NCBI GenBank assembly: GCA_027886185.1
Contig: WOAB01000506.1
Location: 1,736,001 to 1,800,000 of the forward strand
Direction: 5' to 3'
Length of the DNA stretch: 64,000 bases
From: Rheum nobile
Taxonomy: Eukaryota; Streptophyta; Magnoliopsida; Caryophyllales; Polygonaceae
The position numbers and the translations under genes were made by a program. Each line of letters opens with the position of its first letter. The first letter of the stretch is position 1. A model generated the notes under the pieces. It saw only the letters and a program-made list of their open reading frames with translations. It did no database searches and was not told the DNA's origin. This document shows, piece by piece, positions 11,765-22,493 of the stretch.

Positions 11765-11945
11765 AAATACACGTGAAATAATGTTTATATACACGCTATT
11801 CTGTATGCTTAATATATCATCACGATTTTGTACGTTTATGTTAAGCGCATATGGGTATAGTGAGTATTTTAAAAAGACAGCTCAAGGACATACACGCTTA
11901 AGTTAAGCGCACATGCATACACTTAAGTTCAACGCACATGTGTAT
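11765..11945 (+). repeat. Left terminal inverted repeat of the MULE
   Basis: Pairs with the reverse complement of 28065-28245. Shared blocks in order are TAAATACACG, TATATACAC, a TATT(C/TT)TGT stretch, ACGATTTT, TTAAGCG and GTGAGTATTTT, followed by TACACGCTTAAGTTAAGCG. The outermost 40-60 bases do not align clearly. Confidence 0.7.
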
Positions 11946-12127
11946 TGGGCCATCCCAATTTATTGATGGCCGTAACTGTCTTTGTTAGATTTTGACTCAT
12001 GCACTTAAGTTAAGCGTGTAAATCTAATTGGACCGGCCCATTAATGGTCAGCGTTGTCTTTCCAACGGCTAACATTCTAACGAATCCATTTGAATATTAC
12101 CGTTGGTGCGCTTAAGTTAAGCGTACC
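11836..12127. repeat. Subterminal TTAAGTTAAGCG repeat cluster, left arm
   Basis: Five copies or near-copies of (C/A)TTAAGTTAAGCG lie near 11838, 11896, 11921, 12003 and 12109, just inside the terminal repeat and before the transposase start. The core CTTAAG is palindromic. The same motif is clustered at 15820-15920, 23640-23820 and 27960-28210. Repeated subterminal motifs often serve as transposase binding sites; that role here is inference. Confidence 0.75.
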
Positions 12128-12217
12128 AAACGGTAACATTCTAACGGATCTATTTCTTCCTATTAGTACCCGAAGCTCTTGTAAGAAACCGAAATTGTTC
12201 TTCTCCCAATTTTAAAG

Positions 12218-14372
12218 ATGTATCATAGTGGTGAGGATAGTAGTGACGAAGAAAATGATTGGGTTCAAAGTGAAGAAGAAGAGGAGGAGAACGACAAATG
12301 GATGGAGTCAAATTTTTTCGTAGATGTCGAAGATGACGAAGCGACTGGCGATTGGGACCCTAGAGGCGTATTTGTGGTTAGTGTTGAAATAATTTTGTTG
12401 TTTCCTTTATCGGTATTTTAATACGTAATTAATTAGTATCGTAAATATCACAATTTTTTAGGTAGCCAATCTTTATCATGAATTTGTAGTTATATAATTG
12501 GAAATCATATGTATGTAACATAGTGATGTAGTTATAATGACTTTTAGTTAACATAAACCGCTACATTTATAGGGGAAAGACTATACAGAGCATTTTATTA
12601 CCGACCTAGTATGGGATAGTAAGGAAGAATTGTACGAATGGGCGAAAGAAATAGGAAATGAGCTTGTGATAGCTTTGGTGAAGAGTAACTCAAGTCCGTA
12701 CCAAATTAGTATAGTGTGCGATAGGTTTGGGTCTTGGAGATCGGGGAGGCCGAAGGTGAACAAAGAGAATCCAGATTTGCCGGTTGTTAAAATTCGAAAG
12801 TCGAGATCCAAAAAGTTTGGGTGTAAGTTTGAGATAATGGGTGTTCGCATGAAGAAAGAGGCATGGACGGTTGGTGAAAAGTGGGTCTTGGGTGTGATTG
12901 AAGGCGGCACAACCATAAGCTACGAACTAGCTTTAAAGGCCATGCATTCATGGGTCGAATGACCGAGGCAGAGCAGTTGTGCGCTAGGAGGTGGGGAGAC
13001 GGTCGCAAGACGCCGAATCAAATTGTTTCGGAATTGAGGCAAAACTTCTCGGGAAATGTGACTTCCAGGAAGCAAGTGGCCAACTTCTTGCAGAAGCTGC
13101 AGTACGAGGATCAGGGAGAGTTAACGGTTACGCAATGGTCCCTAAGATTTACGGTTGAGCAGAAATATGTAGTTCATCCTTTGAGGGATGCGAAGACTGA
13201 TGAGGTTGCAATCTTATTTTTTGCTAATCTGGAGTCGCTGTGGTTGTTGAAGAAGTTCCCGTACGTGATAATCATTGACGCGACATACAAGACAAACAAG
13301 TAAGTCCTAAATTTTAATAATATGTAGTTTATGACAGAAACTTTTAAGGTATTTCATTTAAAAATGTGTTCGATATTATGAAATGTTTTCCATAGATATG
13401 GAATGCCAGTTGTGGAGATTGTTGGTTTCACCAACACTCATAAGACGTTCAACATTGCTTTTGCATTCACCCGGGCGGAAAGGATTTACCATTACACGTG
13501 GATAATGAGAAAAGTTCGGGCATTGTGTTTGGATTTGGGAGTGATGCCGACTGCAATAATGACAGGTTGTGAGAAGGCCCTCATAACTGCTATCCACAGT
13601 GTTTTTGGCATCGAAGTTCAACACCTCTTGTGCTGGGTGCATATAAAGCACAACATCGAGGCATGTGCCCCGTCCATCTTGAAGAAGAAGGAAAGCGCGA
13701 ATGCCTTTGCAAACCAATGTTGGGCACTTTTTTGCTCAACCAGTGAAGAAAGCTATGAAGAGAGGCTTGCCATATTACAGACATCGTGGAAGAGCGGCCT
13801 TGTCGGATACATGGAGGACACATGGCTTACTCCATACAAGATGAGCATAGTAAGAGCGTGGACGGATCCTCATCTTCACTTCTTCACGAGGACTTCAAAC
13901 AGTTATGACGTTCACAATATATTGTTTGTTTACTCATAGTTGTTAATGTCGTACTAACGTCATGTGATTTGACAAGGTTGAGGGGACACACACTCTTTTG
14001 AAATACATTATTGGCTCTAGCAGAGGGGGCTTCAACAGAGTGATCGTGAGGATCCACCATGCCATCATCCTTCAAATAGATCAGATTAGGGGGAGCATGA
14101 ACCTTTCACTTTCCAAACGACCAACGGATTTCGATGATGTATCAATGCCGCCAGTTGTACGAGCTACTTTTTCTAGGCTCTTCTACCAAGTGTCGGATAG
14201 GTGCTTTGATATGTTGTTGGGCTATTACGATATCTTGAAGAAGGGGGAGTTCTCAGAAGAATGCATCGACCACTGGGTGAGAGATTGCCTTGGGTTGCCT
14301 TGCGTACACACCATTGCAAGAGCCATCGTTTCAAGAACACCTCTCATTCCATTAGACGTTCACGAGTTCTAG
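12218..14372 (+). pseudogene. FAR1-type MULE transposase (inactive)
   Basis: The start is an acidic first exon (MYHSGEDSSDEEND) with a likely intron to about 12572. A FAR1-like DNA-binding region follows (CDRFGSWRSGRPK, then a zinc-ligand HNH near 12908). A frameshift lies at about 12905, since HNH and GRMTEAEQ read in a different frame from what precedes them. The catalytic core has the first Asp in VIIIDATYKTN (13270-13300, before an intron) and the last acidic residue in VEGTH near 13980. At the second Asp position the sequence reads IMTGCEKAL, with Gly where the family normally has Asp. A SWIM-like CLGLPCVH follows near 14290. A TAG at 14370-14372 ends the ORF just before the OTU part. 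Confidence 0.85.
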
Positions 14373-14378
14373 AGGGAC

Positions 14379-15633
14379 TTGGAATGGGAAGATACTCCAA
14401 CAACAACTCATGGCCCTTCTGTCTACGTTCGAATGGACATTACAGATATGAGACTTCATGAAATCTTTGCCAGGTTGGATGTTGGGACATTGAAGAAAGG
14501 CAGGACATTCCTACTAGGTGAGTTGTACCACGACTTGCAGCATCCGGAAGAGAGTACTTTGTTGGAGCCGACGGGGATCAAGGCAAAAGGAAGGCCAAGT
14601 GGTGCTAGGAACAAGGAGAAGGTGGATGAGAAGGCGGAGAAGAGGGATAAGCGTTTGTTTGAGCATAGACGGGATGAGCTCCACGAGAATGAGAAGAAGG
14701 TGGGGCCGAAGACAAAGGCGAAGGGGAAGGCAAGTGCGAGCTCTGGTAGAGGCACAAGTCGTCCTAAAAAGCAAGCAAGTGCATCTAGTGCAGTGGTGAT
14801 GGACTTTGACGACTTGCAATTCCAACCCCTACCAAAAGAATCACAACCAGAAGATTTGCAGTCGCCTGAAGAACCTAGTCTTCCCATTGTTCATATGGGG
14901 GTGAACTTTGGGATTGACAATGTGGATGACTTTTGGATTCCGTACATCAAGAATGTTAGAGATGTACGCCCCGACGGACATTGTGGATATCGGTCGATGG
15001 ATGTATTGTTGGGAAGGCAAGAGAAGGAATATCCCAACATCCGACGCGAGATGGTAGCGGAGTTGCTTGACAACCGAGAGCTATATGAGCTGATACATTG
15101 GCATCTTCGACAAGGGTCCTGGGACGATATTATCTTTCAAGTGAACCATTACAGAAGCCCTTGCTCATAAGTATACTGGCTTCACATGCCATTGATGGGT
15201 TTAGTGTTTGCCACACTATATCAGGTTGGTCTCGTCTTATTAACTTGGGAAGTTCCGACGTTTTGCTTACCGTTGAGGAATAGGACATCAAGCATAGGTC
15301 CTCCAGAAAAGATTTTTGCCATGGCACACGTAGGCAATCATGATCACTTCATACCGGTAAAGGTTTCTTCTAATAAAATTTAATGAAATTAGGTTATATT
15401 GTTTTCACTACTCAAATAGTTTGTATGTGTATATATAGGTGGTGCTTAAGGAAGGGTTGCCAATACCGCACACTCCTGGTTCGTGGCATAGAAACGCAGA
15501 TCGAAACATTTTGTGGTGGACAACAAAGTTTGAGGGGAAGTTAAAGACGTATCGAGAGTACCACATTGCAAATGGTCGGGCACCAGATCCTTTTATGTAT
15601 ACGGGAGACGGATCCGTTCATGTAATTGATTAA
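14379..15633 (+). pseudogene. OTU-type cysteine protease region downstream of the MULE transposase
   Basis: After a TAG the same reading direction continues through a lysine-rich linker (about 14580-14780) into an OTU-like domain. The Asp/Cys box RPDGHCGYRS has its Asp codon at 14973 and Cys codon at 14982. The closing His box is NHDHFIPV (His codon at 15345). An in-frame TAA lies at 15168-15170, between the two boxes. A short intron (about 15358-15438) precedes a last exon ending TGDGSVHVID. OTU proteins remove ubiquitin. MULEs carrying host-type proteases such as ULP1 are known, and transposase-OTU pairings occur in plant annotations. Whether this part was one protein with the transposase is inference from frame and spacing. 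Confidence 0.75.
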
Positions 15634-15749
15634 TGTTACATTATGTATTGATGTTACGAGTATGTAATATTTAGACGTTCTTCAATTAATCCAGGCTTTC
15701 CAACAACTTTGAAGATGTATCAAGAGTACCGCATTGCAAAATGGCTCAC

Positions 15750-15799
15750 ATTCAGTAATTCGGCACGGTTTACTGTAAACCATGCCGAATTACTGAATA
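15750..15799. repeat. Strong hairpin after the OTU gene
   Basis: Inverted repeat with arms of about 23 bases, ATTCAGTAATTCGGCACGG and its reverse complement with one mismatch, and a loop of about 3 bases. It lies about 115 bases after the stop of the last OTU exon. Confidence 0.9.
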
Positions 15800-15821
15800 T
15801 GAGGTCCTCTATGTGAAATGG

Positions 15822-15918
15822 TACGCTTAGGACAAGCGTATGCATGAACGCTTTTCTTAAGCGTATGATTATGCGCTTAAGAAAAGCGTTGAAGCATACG
15901 CTTATCCTAAGCGCATAT
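15822..15918. repeat. Second hairpin built from CTTAAG-type motifs
   Basis: Arms of about 46 bases, roughly 15822-15867 and 15872-15918, pair with only a few mismatches around a very short loop. The arms contain GCTTAGGACAAGCG/CGCTTATCCTAAGCG and GCTTTTCTTAAGCG/GCTTAAGAAAAGCG, variants of the subterminal motif. Located between the OTU and GRF genes. Confidence 0.88.
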
Positions 15919-16063
15919 CATAACGGTCATATTTTTGGCAAAAAATGACCATTTAGGTAACGGTCATTTTTCCAACGACTCTTTTTCACCCTATAAATAC
16001 AAAAATGTCATCACAACCTTATTCACCCTTCTCTTATTGTGTTTTAATTCTCCAAAAGTTAGT

Positions 16064-16546
16064 ATGGCCTTTTCGTCGAGTTTGAGTTCAACAACGGGAG
16101 AGAGAATTTGCTTTTGTAATTCGAAGGCAGTCATACACACGTGTGACCGACAGTGGCAGTACGGAAGAAGGTACTGGGGATGCCCTGATTTGGGCACGTA
16201 CGATGTCCACAAACCGGGTAATAAAGGGGGATGTGATTTCTTTGTGTGGTTTGATCCACCATACGACGAGAGGGCACACGAGGTCATTATGGGGCTGTGG
16301 AAGGAAAAAAACCAACTTCTAAAGCTGAATGAGGGTCTTTGTAGGTATTATTTAAGGGCAATAATAGATATACATCGTAGGTGTTAGAAAGACAATGTTT
16401 AGAAGTAACCATTTGTTATGTTTTGTAGGGATCAAGAAGAATTAGCGAAAGAGAGACATAATGTGATGCATCGTAAAAAGTTCACTTTCCAGGGTAACGC
16501 GTTTGTACTACTTCGGCCCATTAAAGGCCCAATCCGCCAAAACTAG
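16064..16546 (+). CDS. Small GRF zinc-finger protein in the MULE, two exons
   Basis: Start chosen at the ATG at 16064 (MAFSSSLSS); an upstream in-frame ATG at 15935 lies too close to the hairpin. The zinc finger reads CFCNSKAVIHTC, then GRRYWGC and GGCDFFVWF, matching the GRF-type pattern C-x-C...C...GR-x-x-x-C...C-x-FF-x-W. A GT donor at 16345 and an AG acceptor before 16429 join GLCR to DQEELAKERHN in frame, giving a C-terminal helical segment typical of small plant GRF proteins. The final residues run into the 69-bp tandem repeats, so the true end is unsure. GRF fingers bind DNA or RNA. No stop interrupts it, so it may be the best-preserved gene of the element. Confidence 0.7.
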
Positions 16547-16850
16547 CAAGAAATCGAGATAAAAAACGAGTTTGTACTACTTCGCGCCATTATAGTCCCA
16601 ATAGGCCCAAACTAACAATAAAGCGGAATTAAAAAATGAGTTTGTTTTACTTCGCGCCATTATAGGCCCAATAGACCCAAACTAGCAACATATCGACAAA
16701 AAAATGACTTTCTACTAAATCCTGGCCAAACAAACGGGCCTAATCCGCCAAAACTAGCAATAAATCGAGATAAAAAACGAGTTTATACTACTTCGAGTAA
16801 TAATAGACACAATAGGCCCAAACTAACATGTATTTAGTTCAAATACTTTA
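16500..16850. repeat. Five-copy 69-73 bp tandem repeat
   Basis: Units start at about 16501, 16570, 16640, 16708 and 16781. Each has GTTTGTACTACTTCG, a GGCCCAATAGGCCC-type block, CCAAACTAGCAA and an A-rich spacer, with substantial divergence. The first unit supplies the last codons of the GRF ORF. Confidence 0.85.
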
Positions 16851-16965
16851 TTGTATTGTACTAAGTTCATAAGTATACTAACATGTATTGCATAAGTATC
16901 ATAACACATACTACGTTCATATTACTTCTTCGTATTGTACCAAGTTCATTTTACTTTCTCATATT
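16851..16965. repeat. Short AT-rich repeats, left half of an array split by the LINE
   Basis: Degenerate repeats of about 45 bases built from ACTAACATGTA, AAGTTCATATTACTT and TTGCATAAG. The same array continues at 22275-22493 on the other side of the LINE. Confidence 0.8.
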
Positions 16966-17156
16966 TTTTTAGCCAAATGATAAATTGTATTGATAGGTTG
17001 GGAAAAAGGCCCAACGTCCTATTTACACACACTAATGCATAACAAAAACAAACAACAACAACCAAAAACAAACAACAACCAAAAACAAAGAACAACACAA
17101 AACAACTAACAAGACAACCAAAAACACAACCAAACACAAACCAAAAACAACACAAG

Positions 17157-17374
17157 GCCACACACAGCCAGAAAAGCAACAAAACATCAGCAAAATAAAC
17201 CAAAAGCAACAGAAAACAGGACAGACAACAGCAACATCACAGCCGAAGCCACAAAACATCAGCAAAAACCAAAACAACAAGGCCACACACAGCCAGAAAA
17301 GCAACAAGACATCAGCAAAATAAACCAAAGCAACAAAAACAGGACAGACAACAGCAACATCACAGCCGAAGCCT
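17157..17374. repeat. Direct duplication in the LINE 3' untranslated region
   Basis: A segment of about 95 bases occurs at 17157-17251 and again at 17280-17374, sharing GGCCACACACAGCCAG, GACATCAGCAAAATAAACC and CAACATCACAGCCGAAGCC. It is A/C-rich on the plus strand and long false ORFs on the minus strand result from it. Confidence 0.85.
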
Positions 17375-20300
17375 TCTCCTTAAAGCCCTTCCTCTTCTCC
17401 CTGAGATCTTCATCTTGTGCAGGATCCTCATCTTGCAATCCTCAATCACTGCTGCTGCACAATGGACTGCATTACCTGCTCCATTCCTTCTAAAGATAGC
17501 TTCATTCCTCATCCTCCAGGTATTGTAGACTATACCAATCAAAGCTAGAAGCTTACTTAGGAAGATGTTGTTGTTTCTCTGATTACACTGAGCAAACCAG
17601 TCCCACCATTCAATCAGCCTTCTCTTCCTAGTTCTGACCCCTTGCCAATGCATGACAATCTGGGTGACCTCCTGCACAACTGAGCAATCAAACCATAAAT
17701 GATCTTCATCCTCATCAGCTTCATGACACAACACACATCTTGCTGAAGGAATGACACCCCATCTGTGTAGTTTAATTGCTGTTGGGAGTCGACTAAGAGT
17801 TGCCAACCAGCAGATAACACTCCATTTCCTTGGATGAACACCTTCCCATAAGACCTTACACCAAGGCTGTTCCTGGGAATGATTCCTAAGCATGTTATAG
17901 AGAGCTTGGCTATCCATCTTCCCATTCTTCTTGGATAGAAAAAAAACATTAGTGATATTCACACCCTCATGCTCCATGATCTTATTCTTAATAATCATTA
18001 GGTGCTTCCACATTGCTGAGCTGCATGTGCTAGCCTCCATATTCCAGATTGGGACATCCTTAGTAAGATGTTTCTTAGCCCATACAGTCCACAGATTCAC
18101 CTTATCCTTACACAAGTCAAAAATGAGATGAAACATTAAAGTATCATTCCATGAGAGCAATTCCTTGAAGTTCAGCCCCTCTTCTGAAAAAGGTCTACAA
18201 ACCTCACTCCAAGCAACAAGACACCTCTTGCTCTCAACCTCACCAGACTAGAGAAAAGCTCTACAAATAGAGTTTATCTTCTTGATGATCTTCTTAGGAA
18301 TGAAGATAACTTTCATCCAAAAAGACACAACCCCTTCAAGGATAGCTCTGATAATTTGGGCTCTTCCTACATAAGACACTTTCCTAGCACTTCTATTCTG
18401 AATCACATTCTTAATTTTATTCAGAAGAGGATCATAAGCACCAACCAGCAGCTTCTTAGAGTGCAAAGGAGCTCCAAGATATTTAACAGGGAAAGTTCCT
18501 TGACTAAAATTAAGAATCTCTAAGCATTCTCTCTTTCTGACATCATTCAAACCACCAAAGAAAACCTTAGACTTAGCAGGGTTAGCTATCAAACCTGATT
18601 CCTCACCAAACTCAATCAAGCAGTGTTTGATCAGCCTCAGAGATGGAAAAGTTGGCTTACAAAAGATTAAGAGATCATCAGCAAATACAATATTTGTAAG
18701 TTGAAGTTGTTTGCACTTTGGGTGGAATCTAAATTCTCTGTTTGTGCTCATCAACTTCATCTTCCTAGCAAAAACCTCCATGACAATGACAAAGAGGAAG
18801 GGAGAAAGAGGGTCACCTTGTCTCAATCCTCTCTTCCCTTCAAAAAAACCTCTTGCTTCTCCATTTATAATAACTGAGAAGCAAGGAGTTCTTACACACT
18901 CCATAATCCAAGATATCAGTTGCCTAGGAATATTGAGGAACAGAAGGCAATGTTCCAGATAATTCCAAGACACACAGTCATAAGATTTCTGAAGATCTAT
19001 CTGCAACATACATCTTGGAGAGGTGATGGTACTGTCATAACCTCTCACCAACTCCCCAGCAACCACCATGTTATGAGCTATAGACCTTCCAGGAACAAAA
19101 GCACCCTGATTTATGGAAATGATATCATCTAGGAAGGGTCTTAATTTCTTGACTAAGACTTTAGAAATGATTTTCAGCATAGTATTGCAACAAGATATTG
19201 GCTTGGATTCTTTCACCAAGAAGGGATGAATGACCTTAGGAATGAGGCAAACAAAGGTAGCATTTGTTTGCCTAAGTAGTCTTCCTCTACTGAAGAACTC
19301 TCTTATAGCAGCACAAACATCTTCCTTAATCATGTCCCAGCCCTGCTTGAAGAACCAACTGCCAAATCCATCTGGTCCAGGAGATTTCTGATTTCCCAGA
19401 CTAAAGACAACATCTCTTATAACTTGAGGAGTAGGAACTTCACATAAGCTCTCATTGCTATCATCACTAATTTTAGCACCTCCATATCTCTCAAAATTCA
19501 GACTAACTTGAGGAGTAGCCCTTCCAAAAAGACCAATGTAGAAATCAAGCACTTCTCTTTCTATCTCTGCTTGAGTATCCAGTGAATTCCCATTACTATC
19601 TTTCAAAGTGAAGATAGTACATCTTGCCTTACTAGCTTTTATGCCATTATAAAAAATAGAAGAGGTTTCCTCCCCCAATTTGATCCAGTCAATCTTAGCT
19701 CTCTGGGCAATGAAGCTATTCAACTGTGCAAGTCTAAGATCAAGAGCATCCTTAGCCTCCATAACAGCTTTCTGATGTACAACACTGAAGAAATCATTTT
19801 GAAGATCATCATTTGCTACTTTAAGTTTGTCAACACACTCATCAACCATAACTTCAAGCTTCCTGAATCTCCCTTTCTGCCACTTTTTCAACTCAATTTT
19901 AACTCTTTTTAATTTCTCAGCAACCACAAACTGAGCAGTTCCTTGGATAGGCCTTTGCCAAACATTCTTAACAAGATCAGCATAATCATCCTCTTCAGTC
20001 CAGAAGTTTCTAAACTTAAAAGGAATCTTCTTAAAGCCTTGAGTAGGGTTAACCTGCACCACACAAGGAGAATGGTCTGAAATACAAGGGTCAGAGAAAA
20101 AAACTCTAGAAGCAGGAAAAGCAACTTCCCATTCATTGTTGATCAACATCCTGTCCAGCTTGCAAGCAATCCTGTCCACACCTTCTTGTTGGTTGCTCCA
20201 TGTATATTTGGCCCCAGAAAACACATGATCCTGAACATTTAACTGTTCCAGAACAGAAGTTAGTTCATTGCCAACTCTGAAATTATGTCTAAAGGATAAC

Positions 20301-20836
20301 TTCTCTCCAGAATTTAGGACACAGTTGAAATCACCAACTATCGTCCAAGGCCCTGTGATAGTTTGCGAAATACTTTCCAATTCCCTCCAGAGATCAAGTC
20401 TCCAATTCTGAGCATTTGATGCATAGACAAAAGATGCAAAGAAAGAGAGCTGCCCATCCTTGCTAGCAATGGTACAATGAGCCAACTGTCTAGAGAAAGA
20501 ATGAACCAAGACATCCACTATAGCTGAGTCCCAAGTCACCCATATCCTCCCTCTCTCCAGAGGAGAACTGTTAGTAACAAAAGGCCAATTTTTCATAAGT
20601 CGACTGGCCACATCCAGCTCTTTATTCAAAGGAACTTTAGTTTCAAGAAAAGCAACTAAACTTAGTTTATTCTTTCTAACCATATCTCTAACCATCCTAA
20701 TCCTAGGGGAAGAGCAGCACCCCCTAGTATTCCAAGCACCAAAACAAAGCTCAGTCATTAGGATTTCCCATGGAGCTGCTACCACTCCCAATCCCTGAAG
20801 AGGTAAGGCTTCTATCTGCCTGAGAACTCTGAACAA
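17360..20836 (-). pseudogene. LINE ORF2: endonuclease, reverse transcriptase, zf-RVT (one stop)
   Basis: The N-terminal apurinic-type endonuclease shows GAWNTRG, FLETKV, GDFNCVL and SDHSP. Reverse transcriptase follows with SYDCVSWNYL, RQGDPLSPFLF and the catalytic FADDLLIF near 18680. The reading stops at a TAG (18248-18250) directly after CRAFL, where plant L1 proteins normally have a tryptophan in a conserved FLW motif. The same frame then runs open to 17360 and includes the zf-RVT region with SARCVLCHEADEDEDHLWFDC. ORF2 nicks the target and copies the LINE RNA onto it. Apart from the one stop, the protein is about full length. Confidence 0.92.
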
Positions 20837-22172
20837 TTGAGCTATAAGTTTGAGCTCTCTACTTCCCTTTTTGTTTTTGTTGTTTCTGAGGAGGCCTCAA
20901 TATCTCATTAGTCTTCTGCTTACGTTGCTCATTGTCTTTAGTCTTTCCACCAGTCAAAGCATCTTCTCCATCATGACCTTTAGTACTTTCAATTTCAACA
21001 GGATCATGAATCAATGAGTCAGAATTAGCCTTCCTTACCCATACCTTTCCTCCCTATGCCACTGCCAGATTACTTCCATTCTTCTGAGCCTCTTTCTGTC
21101 TCTTTTGATGCCAACATTTCCTTTCATTGTGCCAAAAAACATTGCAACAAGCGCAACACCATGGAACCCACTCAAACCATATTTTGTATTTGTAAATTCT
21201 ACCATCCGGTCCTTTGAGTATCACTGCTTCCCTTTGAATGTCTTTAACCTTTACCTTTATCAAGAGCCTTGCATAAGAAACTTTACTTCCAGTCGCAGTA
21301 AAGTCATCCATACCTATAGGTATACCAATCATACTTGCAATTATACTCAACATATGACTGGAGAAGAAGATAGGGTCAAGATTCCGAATCTGAACCCAGG
21401 CTGGAACAGATTCAAAACTGGACCAAGCAACTGCAGTACCTGGGAGCCATCTCATAAGAGCCAAAGGTCTGATACCGTCCACTAGCCAGGGTCCATGATC
21501 CTCAACCCACTCCATATGCTCTTGACAATTAAATCGAAATGTCCAGATTCCATTGCTCTGAACTTGCACTTCCGCAGTTGAGTTCCCCCAATTCTCTTTC
21601 ATAAAGCACTTCATCTCTTCCATCGAGATTTGCTTTCCCATTATCCCTCCAATCATCGAGAATTTCCAAATATCAACCTCATTCTTCACCTCTTCATCAG
21701 AGAATTCATATATTTCCTTATCATCGGTCTCAATAAGCTCAAGTTTATGCAATGTCGATTTCATCCTAGAATTCTTCGCTACTTTCTGCTCTAGAGATTT
21801 CATAGTAGGGAGATCTACCACAGTTTTGAGATCAATCACATTACCAGAACTCCCCTCATTGACTTGCTTCAACGAATTAGCCAGAGACAAATTCTCCAGA
21901 TCGGCTTCTCGATTCGCTGAATTAGGGCCAACAAAATGTTTTCCAGCACTTTTCACAATCGGATTCTCCAGATTAGCACGGTTATGTGAATTAGAATTCA
22001 GATTCTCAGTCGAATTCAGAAAAACTTTCAAAATCGGAGAATCTGACCTCATCGCCGCCGGCTGATCTGTTTTGCTCCGCTCAGAAGAGATTGTCGATGA
22101 AACAGTCTTCGAACCACCACCACGCCCTGTCTTCGCCATGAATCTGGTCTTCACGCCCACCGGAGAGCTCAT
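20837..22172 (-). pseudogene. LINE ORF1: nucleic-acid-binding protein with zinc knuckle (one stop)
   Basis: The minus-strand ORF starts at 22172 (MSSPVGVKTRF). It contains a DUF4283-like domain (WKFSMIGGIMGKQ ... WVEDHGPWLVDGIRPLALMRW) and a zinc-knuckle region with WCCACCNVFWHNERKCW. It ends at a TAG (21054-21056), but the same frame stays open beyond that with WVRKANSDSL and a basic, serine-rich tail until near the ORF2 start, so the stop is probably premature. ORF1 proteins bind LINE RNA as chaperones. Confidence 0.85.
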
Positions 22173-22274
22173 GCACGATCAATCACCACTGAATTAGCCA
22201 AATCGTTGGTTATCTTCACTGGCAAGAAATCGCCAAAAGAGAGGTTTCCGAGAGAGAGCGGGACATACAGGGTA

Positions 22275-22493
22275 TACTTTCTCATATTGCATAAGTACAC
22301 TAACATGTAAAAAGTTCAAATATTTTCTCATAGTTCATATTTAATTCGTTGAATTGTACCAAGTTCATATTACTTTCTCATATTACATAAGTATACTAAC
22401 ATGTACTAAGTTCATATTACTTTCTCGTATTGCATATACTAACATGTATTGCATAAGTAAACTTCATATTACTTTATTGTAATGTATAAAAAG
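22275..22493. repeat. Right half of the AT-rich MULE repeat array
   Basis: Continues the array seen before the LINE, with at least four more ACTAACATGTA / AAGTTCATATTACTTTCT units. The first 14 bases are the LINE target duplication. The last five, AAAAG, are the target duplication of the following solo LTR. Confidence 0.8.

Larger units (their letters stand above)
16966..22274 (-). mobile_element. L1-type LINE, nearly full length
   Basis: A minus-strand non-LTR element. Both flanks carry the same 14 bases TACTTTCTCATATT (16952-16965 and 22275-22288), and the 3' end shows a short A tail (T-run at 16966-16970 on the plus strand). It contains an ORF1 with a zinc knuckle and an ORF2 with endonuclease, reverse transcriptase and zf-RVT regions. 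Only two premature stops are evident, one in each ORF, so this is a fairly young insertion in the older MULE. Confidence 0.95.

Noticed and set aside
16946..17328. Very hydrophobic Cys/Phe/Leu-rich minus-strand ORFs resembling a membrane protein
   Set aside because: They come from the A/C-rich duplicated 3' untranslated region of the LINE and have no independent support.
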